Of a DNA stretch of 11,632 bases, positions 1 to 11,632 are shown piece by piece. This stretch comes from Ectocarpus siliculosus (taxonomy: Eukaryota > Sar > Phaeophyceae > Ectocarpales > Ectocarpaceae). Under the pieces are notes generated by a model, which was given only the letters and a program-made list of their open reading frames with translations, did not search any database and was not told the origin of the DNA. Made by a program: the position numbers and the translations under genes. The DNA lies in NCBI GenBank assembly GCA_000310025.1, contig FN649727.1:1815158-1826789 (forward strand), read 5' to 3'. Within the stretch, counting starts at the first letter, position 1; each line of letters begins with the position of its first letter.

Positions 1-32
1 ATAACACATTGATGAACAACCTTCTCGGGTGT

Positions 33-34
<2 letters not shown>

Positions 35-70
<36 letters not shown>
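35..70. repeat. Poly-G tract (36 bp)
   Basis: Uninterrupted run of 36 G next to the assembly gap. The length is probably unreliable because sequencing slips in such runs. Confidence 0.9.
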
Positions 71-71
<1 letters not shown>

Positions 72-94
72 ACTTCCTTTTTGTGTTTTTCCCC

Positions 95-194
95 NNNNNN
101 NNNNNNNNNNNNNNNNNNNNNNNNNNNNNNNNNNNNNNNNNNNNNNNNNNNNNNNNNNNNNNNNNNNNNNNNNNNNNNNNNNNNNNNNNNNNNN
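95..194. other. Assembly gap of 100 N
   Basis: Exactly 100 unknown bases, the usual placeholder for a gap of unknown size, between two G-rich homopolymer tracts. Confidence 0.98.
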
Positions 195-228
195 GGAGAG
201 GGGGGGGGGGGGGAGGGGGGGGGGGGGG
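195..228. repeat. G-rich tract bordering the gap
   Basis: Begins GGAGAG, then two long G runs split by one A. It is followed by an ACTTCCTTT sequence like the one on the other side of the gap. Confidence 0.85.
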
Positions 229-266
229 TACTTCCTTTGTTGCTTTTGCCTCCGCCGTTGTGGCCA

Positions 267-272
267 TTTATT
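267..272 (-). promoter_or_regulatory. Possible polyadenylation signal AATAAA
   Basis: The plus strand reads TTTATT, so AATAAA lies on the minus strand about 295 bases after the adenosine kinase stop codon. The distance is plausible for a 3' UTR. One hexamer in this much sequence can occur by chance, and algae often use other signals. Confidence 0.3.
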
Positions 273-566
273 TGACCGCGCATGCATCTGGTGGAGCAAC
301 CTTTTTTCTCTTCTCCAAGCGGAGACTACCAAGAATCGGGCCACAACAAACAAGGCAACCTGTTTTAACCCGCTGACATGCCAACTACAAAACTTGGCGA
401 GACACACGGCACCCTTACCGTTGCTTCTATAGTGAGGGGGGGCTCGCACTCAACCTTGACAGACTAAATCGAAACCCGGGCATGGCTTCTTCCTTCTGCC
501 AAAACCATCACAAAATCGCCTGCATCCACTCGACGGTATCGGAAACGTCACCAACGTCTCCGACGC

Positions 567-6279
<5,713 letters not shown>

Positions 6280-6410
6280 ATGATGAGCGAACAACGGTCC
6301 GCGCCGGTGCTGGTGGACGTCAAGACCCTGGTAGTGAGTTTCGCCAGCGACTTTTTCGCCGGTGGGGTCGCCAGCGGCTTCACCAAATCTGCGATGGCGC
6401 CGATTGAGAG
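6280..6410 (+). CDS. AAC: ADP/ATP carrier exon 1
   Basis: Encodes residues 1-43 plus two bases of codon 44: a short N-terminus and helix 1 (FASDFFAGGVASGFTKSAM) running into PIE-R, the first carrier motif. K36 matches the substrate-binding K22 of bovine AAC1. The donor is GAGAG|GTGCGA. Confidence 0.92.
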
Positions 6411-9400
6411 GTGCGAAGGGGAGCGGCGGAGCGTTGTCAGAACAGATCAAAAATTGCGCAGCGGGGGTATGGTGTTCGTCTACCGAGTGACCTCGCTGCT
6501 GAGCCCACCAGTGTATACATAGGTGTTGGGAGCCGGCCTTCCTTAACGTCTTGGCTCCAGGCGTTGTTTCCTGTGAGGCACTCTGCTCTGTACTCTGTCA
6601 GCCACGTCGCAACTTCAACAAAAGATCCCCTCAGCAGGCCAGCCAGCAGAACTCGACCGTTTGGGTCGAACTTGAGGTAGTGTAGAAAATCTGTCCTCTT
6701 TGCAGCAGCTTCGGGTCGGGCAACAACAACGCCGCTGGGGCTCATGCTGTGGTTTTTGGCCTTTGCGTTGGCGTACCGAAAATGACGAACTACGGCAGGG
6801 GTAGACAGCAGATGGCGGTATCTTTCCGCCCTCTCATGCCAAGGCGAAAATTTTGAACTGAGTTGTGGAGTTCTGTCCTGTTCCATCGGGGTGACGGGGG
6901 TGACGTCAAATCTGAACATCAACGAACAGCCGGCGCTCTTGGCTGCTAATCGGCTGACCAGTTCCACATATCCCGGGGGGGGGGGGGATATTTCTCTGTC
7001 ACGCCAGTGTTACAGCACCAGGACTGCTGTTTGCTCCCCCGCTACACAAGATCGAACAGCAAGTTTATTGTTACTCGCGACCAAAGACTAGCAGATGTTG
7101 TTGTATTGCTTGGTCCCGCCCCTTCAACCTGCACTATATTTTTTCTTTGTAGAAAAGACGACGTAGACTAGGTCACCAGGATAAAGGGGTCCAGGCTTCA
7201 GCATGAAAAAGGCGGTTCACGATGCTGACACACGAGAAGCCACGATCACGCTGCTGCTGCTGTATAGAATGCCACCGTACAATAGCCTGTGGTATCTTGG
7301 CGAACACATCTCCATTTTCGTACCTAGACAACACGGGGGCAGATTATCACGACGGCTTTCCGTTGGGTATACAAGTATGGTTGAAGTCCTGGCAGGGATG
7401 ACGTTCTGGTTCTGACCTCTACCCCTCGGTGCCTCCTCCTCCCATCTCTTCATAGCAGCAACAGGCGGAGACACAAAGTCTCTTCTGCCGAAAAAAAAAA
7501 TAAAAACAGCCTTCTCGTGAGTAGCAAGAACACAGAGACGTCCACGGGGTGCAAAGAGAGCAAGGAAAAGCCCAACGCACCCCGCACCCAGAGCGGCGCA
7601 TTTCTTCTCCACTCCTATTATAGGCTGAGTCTTGTTCTTGTTGTTGAGCGCGGGGGCGCGGGGAGGGCAGATGGTGCAACCCACCGAGAGATACACAAAC
7701 GCGTCCAGAGAGAGAAACGAGAGAGGAGAAGCTCGCACGATGACATGACATGGCCGAAATGGTCCAGGAAGGAACACAAAGGTGTCCCGCGTGCCCGCGA
7801 CGCGTGTTATCGTGTGGCACCCACGTGCGAGACGCAGAGAGTATCTGACACACTACCTCGCTGGTATATAAACTCTCTCTCTTTCGCCCCAAGGTTGCAT
7901 TCATATGGCCGCCGAACGAAATGTGCAAGAAGCATAAAGTTCTCAATCGTTCGGCGGGTATTCTCGACGAACTCAGCGCGGCGTGGCCAGAGGCAGTTAG
8001 TTGGAGCCCATCCCATCCAGTTCTTACCCTATGGGGCGCCGTCTCTCTCGGTCGGTCGATTGTGTAGATTAATGCTTGCAGATGGCAGATGAAAGATAAC
8101 TTGTGCCTCTACCAAGTCATGTCTCGAATTTTGCTCCCTCTGCATCAGCTCTATTTTTGCTGTATCGGTAATCGCCTTACTACGTGGTCTCATCAGGCTG
8201 GAGTATCTACACTGCTGCGTTTGTTTCCCGTCTACCATGCAAGAAACTCGTGCTCGTGTCTGCATTTAGCGGGCCAAAAGAAAGCCACCATTGGTGTAGA
8301 AAAACATGAGAGACATCCCCACCCTTAGGAACCTTCCGTAGCTCGCAATACAGATTGGCGAGAACCCCTAAGCCCCGCCATAACTCGAGGGGTGGGGCGG
8401 CCACGATATTCAAGACCGTAGGTGATGATTTCGAGCATGTGTCCCCCCTATTGCGTTGACGTTGACCGTTGCTGCAAACCGATGCCGCCGCCTCCATATG
8501 TCGACACGACGCCAGGGCGAAACTGCTCCTTCAAGTGCAGTGGGTCCACACCGACATTCCGCCAGAGCGCCGCTACAACGGCCTGTCCGACTGCATCCGC
8601 AGGGTGTACAAGGAGCAGGTGCGGCGGCTAACCAAACTGAACACCAGGCGGAACGGTCGTTGTTGATGCCGTTTGGGGGGGCGTTGTGTACCTCTTGTGT
8701 CTGTTGGAAAGTTGGTTACGTGCTGTGTGCGGCTTGGGTGGGCGACCCTCTGGTGGAAGTGCAGGTTTTGCTCGTGCGATGAAGGACTTGGTCATGGAGT
8801 TCCTTCGTTCCTGGTGCTTGTGTTTTTTTTTTCGACAGAGCTTCTTCGCCCACGCTTACGCACAGCGATGCGCGCAAAGCAGCAAGATCTGTGTTCCTTT
8901 GAAACGACACTCGCTCACTGTGCCGCGTTGCTCCACATTCCCCAAAACTCGAGAAAATCGTCCTCGTATCAGTCAGACCCTTGCGCTCTGCCTGCCTGGC
9001 TGGATTTCAAAAGTTCTAGACCTTGGAGAGCTATTATACATGAGCAAGGGCGCCTCAAGGCGCACCGTGAAAACATCTGCGGACAAGTGTGCGTACTTTT
9101 TATGCCTCGTTCTCTCGATATATTCAGTCGAATGAACACGTCCTTTGCCTTACTTCGAGGGAACTTGTCGCACGCTGCTTCTGTCTTTACTATATCGCGC
9201 GGTCGCTGCGTTCTGCCTTGCCTGATGTTCAACGCACTGGTTTGCGTGTTGTTTTGTTCGTGTTCGATCCTGTTTGATGATCCGGCGAAAGGGTCTGCTA
9301 TCGTTTTGGAGAGGCAACACCGTCAACATCGCCCGGCATATCCCGTCTCAGGCACTCAACTTCTCCCTCAGGGACAGGTGCGCCCATCTGTCTCATGCCT

Positions 9401-11611
9401 CGTACCACAAGGATTGCAACTGCTTCTCTCCTTGGTCGGTGCCACGGCGGGAGTCACGTGTGGCGTGTGTCTATTGTGTCGTTTTTGCGTGTAGACTGCT
9501 ACTGGGGTATTGTCATGGCATCCGTAAGAACGCAAAACAAACAGCAAGTAGTGCCGGAGCGGCTGTCGGTGGATGATGTATTCCGGAACTGCGAACCTCC
9601 CCGGACCCTTGCGTTGCGTCAAGTACGTGGTGCTCCGTCATCTCGAGGATGGCGTCAAGTACGTGATACTCCTTCCTCTCGAGGACGGAGGACGCGTGGT
9701 CTATGGTCTAACCGTTAAGGCATGCACGACTATGAGTACACCCCCCCCCGCCGCCCTGCACCTACACTTTTTGTGCTCCTCTCCTTCTCCTTTTCCCGCC
9801 GCCCGCCACAGGTTTCGAGAGCTCTTCGGCCTTGACACCGTTCCCATCGACCACTTCTGGAAGTTCCTGGGCCTATCGATGCTGTCGGGTGCGTCTTCCG
9901 GCGCGGTGTGCCTGTCCGTGCTCTATCCGCTAGACTTCGCCCGCACCCGGGTGGGCACGGACGTCCGGTCCTCGGGCAACAGGCAGTTCCGCGGGAGCTT
10001 GGATTGTCTCCGCCAGGCGTACTCGACCGTGGTAAGTTAAGGTTTGGTTCGGGTCCTTCCCCCCCGGTAAGCGTTGGTTTCTCGCCGTCGGTAGGAGCAG
10101 CAGCAGCGGCAGCCGCAACGGCAGCAGCAAGGGCCGGGTGTTGGTGTGCACGCAGGCGGAATGGGTCGCTGTAATCGTGTTTTGTTTGTTCGTCGTGTTG
10201 TCTGCGTTGGGTGGGGGGCGTGCTCGTGCTTTGCATACCTTAGTTGTTAGATCATTGACCACGCGTCCTCGACAGGACGGAGCGGTGATTTGTGGCTGCG
10301 TACTTGGACGTGCCGGATGATTGGCTCTGCTGTCGACGTTTTTGGAGATAGTTCAGAACCCCTTTATTGAGGCATCACAGGGAAACAACGAAGTGAACGA
10401 TTGCATTAAATCACCGGGCACCCAAGGACTCTGATCAAGGTAAGTGGGACCGAAAGCTGAACTATGCGTCCTTGCCGAAGCGCAGCAGTACAAGACAAAC
10501 CTTTGTCAAACTCATTCTCATCGAACCGTCGCCGAAGTCTCGATGTAGCTGAACCAGTCCATCTATCACGTCCTGTGGGTATATCTCGAACGGGTAGTCT
10601 TTCCGTGCGTTTTTTTATTTTTCCTAATAAAATACCGCCACGATACTTTTTTATGGCTACGAATCGCAGGGCCTTCGAGGTATCTACCGAGGCTTCGACG
10701 TGGCAGTGCTTGGCGTGGGCGCGTGGAGGGCGCTCTACTTCGGCTTGTACGACACCTTCACCACCAGGTTACTCGGGGGGAGGCAGGGCGGCACGCTGCA
10801 GGAGCGGTGGGCAGTCGCTCAGATGGCGACCTCCACGGCAGGAACGTGAGTACCTACATATGCATACCATTTTTCGTCCAATTCTACTTCGGAGGCGCGC
10901 GCGCCCCCCCCCCCCCTCCCCTACTTGCGTTCTTTCCGAAGTATACATACAATCACAGAAAGACTACACTGTTTCTCGTTCGAGATAGGTATACTACAAC
11001 TCGCGTTTTTTTTTTTTTATCAGTGTTTTGGGTAGTAATCGCTGGGCTTGTGGAGATTTTTGGCGTGGGGGCAGATGATTTGTTGCGGGGGGGGGAGGGG
11101 TCGTTTTCCTCTGCATGATCGCTCCCTCCCCGGGAGGGCGGACTCCGGTCCACGTCGCAGTTGTAGGTGTCGTGCTTGCGTCCTTGTTACCAATCAATAT
11201 GCTTGTACTCGGAATCCGTGGGTACCGTCGTGCTTGAGGGTTCTGGTGTTCCGCGCTGTTGTCGTCGTCATCGCCATCTCCCCTTGTATATGGTTGTTGC
11301 CGAAGCAGCGCTTTGGTTGGTTGATTGAGTTCCCGCCCACCGCCGTCCCATGATGGCGCCGTCCGTCCGTCCGTCCCGCTCTTAGGATCATCTACCCGAT
11401 CGACTCGGTGAGAAGGCGCATGATGATGGAGACGGGCAGGAAGGAGAGGATGTACAAGAGCAGCTTCCACTGCTTCCGGACGATGGTCGCCACGGAAGGG
11501 TACCGCGGCTTCTATCGGGGGCTGTCGGCGAACCTCATCAGGGGCATGGGGACGTCGATTCTGCTGGTGCTGTACGACGAGATCCGGGCCCTCATGGAAG
11601 CGACGCATTGA
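6280..11611 (+). CDS. AAC: Mitochondrial ADP/ATP carrier-type protein, complete, six exons
   Basis: SLC25-family carrier, most like ADP/ATP translocases that exchange matrix ATP for cytosolic ADP across the inner mitochondrial membrane. Joining 6280-6410, 8516-8618, 9292-9377, 9812-10031, 10670-10845 and 11386-11611 gives 313 aa plus TGA, normal for the family. It has three repeats of about 100 aa, each with a carrier motif: PIERAK (41-46), PLDFAR (146-151) and PIDSVR (243-248). The last runs into RRRMMM (248-253), the ADP/ATP-carrier signature. Residues matching bovine K22, R79, N87 and R279 are present as K36, R93, N101 and R291. Deviations are W199 where bovine AAC1 has Y186, S129 for N115 and T211 for K198. 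Two ATGs overlap at the start (6280 and 6283), and the first has A at -3. An ATG at 6094 is also in frame. Introns are GT-AG, phases 2, 0, 2, 0, 2. Family assignment is secure; the exact substrate is less so. Confidence 0.92.
6411..8515 (+). other. AAC intron 1
   Basis: 2105-bp GT-AG intron, the longest in the window (donor GTGCGA, acceptor GCCAG). It holds a 176-codon antisense ORF (6437-6967) and a 13-G run (6975-6987). The rest (about 7000-8515) shows no gene, RNA or transposon I can recognise. Confidence 0.88.
6437..6967 (-). other. Antisense ORF of 176 codons inside AAC intron 1
   Basis: ATG at 6965-6967 and TGA at 6437-6439, uninterrupted. The predicted protein has a mixed, protein-like composition without low-complexity runs, including HYLKFDPNGRVLL and WLTEYRAECL. 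I do not recognise a family. It could be a nested gene, a remnant of a mobile element or duplicated exon, or chance. Confidence 0.2.
8516..8618 (+). CDS. AAC: ADP/ATP carrier exon 2
   Basis: Completes R44 and encodes residues 45-78. It reads AKLLLQVQ (end of motif 1 and its glutamine brace), the matrix loop and RRVYKEQ. The acceptor is GCCAG|G after a pyrimidine-poor stretch, and the donor is GAGCAG|GTGCGG, phase 0. Confidence 0.92.
8619..9291 (+). other. AAC intron 2
   Basis: 673-bp GT-AG intron with donor GTGCGG and acceptor CGAAAG. It has a T run near 8823-8831 and a small GCGCCT/AGGCGC stem near 9050-9063. No gene is visible. Confidence 0.88.
9292..9377 (+). CDS. AAC: ADP/ATP carrier exon 3
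   Basis: Encodes residues 79-106 plus two bases of codon 107: GLLSFWRGN followed by helix 2 with R93 and PSQALNF. This is the shortest exon (86 bp). The acceptor CGAAAG|GGT lacks a clear pyrimidine tract. It is supported by frame and by the conserved KEQ-GLLSFWRGN junction. Confidence 0.91.
9378..9811 (+). other. AAC intron 3
   Basis: 434-bp GT-AG intron with donor GTGCGC and acceptor CCACAG after a good pyrimidine tract. It contains the 36-bp tandem duplication at 9616-9687. Confidence 0.9.
9616..9687. repeat. Tandem duplication, 36-bp unit
   Basis: Copies at 9616-9651 and 9652-9687 match at 31 of 36 positions, sharing GCGTCAAGTACGTG and CTCGAGGA. There are no indels. The unit is a multiple of three and both copies are open in one plus-strand frame, but it lies in an intron. 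Confidence 0.9.
9812..10031 (+). CDS. AAC: ADP/ATP carrier exon 4
   Basis: Completes R107 and encodes residues 108-180: helix 3 and the second carrier motif LYPLDFARTR, then the second matrix loop. The acceptor is GCCACAG|G behind a CTTCTCCTTTTCCC tract, and the donor is GTG|GTAAGT, a full consensus site. Confidence 0.94.
10032..10669 (+). other. AAC intron 4
   Basis: 638-bp GT-AG intron with a full-consensus donor (GTAAGT) and acceptor CGCAG. It holds a GCAGCAG-type trinucleotide stretch at 10096-10130. No gene is visible. Confidence 0.9.
10096..10130. repeat. Imperfect CAG/CGG trinucleotide stretch
   Basis: Interrupted run of CAG, CGG, CCG and CAA triplets in AAC intron 4. A simple repeat. 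Confidence 0.8.
10670..10845 (+). CDS. AAC: ADP/ATP carrier exon 5
   Basis: Encodes residues 181-238 plus two bases of codon 239: GLRGIYRGFDVAV, helix 4 with the unusual GVGAWRALYFG segment, YDTF, and the start of helix 5 (WAVAQMATSTAG). The acceptor is ATCGCAG|GGC and the donor is GGAAC|GTGAGT. Confidence 0.94.
10846..11385 (+). other. AAC intron 5
   Basis: 540-bp GT-AG intron (GTGAGT to CTTAG). It contains a 13-C run (10904-10916), a 13-T run (11006-11018), a G-rich patch near 11086-11100, a CCCTCC/GGAGGG stem (11124-11138) and four CCGT repeats (11359-11376) just before the acceptor. Confidence 0.9.
11386..11611 (+). CDS. AAC: ADP/ATP carrier exon 6 (last coding exon)
   Basis: Completes T239 and encodes residues 240-313: YPIDSVRRRMMM (third carrier motif plus the ADP/ATP-carrier hexapeptide), GFYRG, NLIRGMG with R291, and LVLYDEIR, ending TGA at 11609-11611. 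The acceptor is CTCTTAG|G behind a run of CCGT repeats. Confidence 0.96.
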
Positions 11612-11632
11612 GAAGAGAGAGGGGGGGGGGGG
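11612..11632 (+). other. Start of the AAC 3' UTR
   Basis: Only 21 bases follow the stop codon: a purine stretch running into a 12-G run at the window edge. No polyadenylation signal falls inside the window. Confidence 0.7.

Larger units (their letters stand above)
195..566. other. 3' flank of adenosine kinase
   Basis: No gene is visible here. It is expected to hold the 3' UTR of the minus-strand adenosine kinase. The only recognisable element is one AATAAA on the minus strand. Confidence 0.6.

Noticed and set aside
9-376. ORFs spanning the poly-G tracts and the gap
   Set aside because: They encode polyglycine and unknown residues across 100 N, so they are artefacts of the homopolymers and gap.
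7517-8092. 191-codon plus-strand ORF in AAC intron 1
   Set aside because: Arg/Ser-rich composition and no recognisable domain or motif. It looks like chance openness in GC-rich intron sequence.
8422-8428. GTGATGA, resembling a C box of an intronic C/D snoRNA
   Set aside because: No CTGA D box lies between it and exon 2, and there is no terminal stem.
8673-9494. 273-codon plus-strand ORF
   Set aside because: It runs through AAC intron 2, crosses the real exon 3 in a different frame and continues into intron 3. The translation is rich in C, L and S, resembles no family, and conflicts with the well-supported carrier exons.
11124-11138. CCCTCC/GGAGGG stem in AAC intron 5, considered as a terminator-like hairpin
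   Set aside because: Rho-independent terminators do not apply to a nuclear Pol II gene, and the stem is within an intron before the last exon.

Overview
This is a eukaryotic nuclear window holding two intron-rich protein genes transcribed away from each other. Each gene has six coding exons and five GT-AG introns of about 0.4-2.1 kb. Long homopolymer runs (G, C, A/T), GC-rich exons, short simple repeats and close head-to-head packing suggest a stramenopile, most likely a brown alga such as Ectocarpus. That assignment rests on gene style and memory, not on a database match.

Layout. Positions 1-566 are the 3' flank of the first gene: a 36-base G run, a 100-N assembly gap (95-194), a second G-rich run and unremarkable sequence with one possible polyadenylation signal. 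Positions 567-5973 on the minus strand hold a complete adenosine kinase gene (342 aa when spliced). Positions 5974-6279 are a 306-bp gap between the two start codons, which must contain both promoters and both 5' UTRs. Positions 6280-11611 on the plus strand hold a complete mitochondrial ADP/ATP carrier-type gene (313 aa when spliced). The window stops 21 bases after its stop codon, in another G run.

The two products belong to the same metabolite pool. Adenosine kinase makes AMP from adenosine and ATP, and the carrier family exchanges ADP and ATP across the inner mitochondrial membrane. A shared promoter region could co-regulate them, but that is inference. The carrier keeps the family signatures (three PxD/ExxK/R motifs and RRRMMM). 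It differs from textbook ADP/ATP carriers at several positions lining the substrate cavity, so it may be a divergent paralogue.

The introns hold diverged tandem duplications (60-bp, 36-bp and about 73-95-bp units), a perfect 22-bp palindrome inside a coding-like antisense segment, and a 176-codon antisense ORF of unknown origin. I saw no rRNA, tRNA, CRISPR array or recognisable transposon, and no clear new biological system. The most useful leads are the carrier's altered binding site, the upstream ORF overlapping its start codon, and the possible alternative last exon of adenosine kinase.
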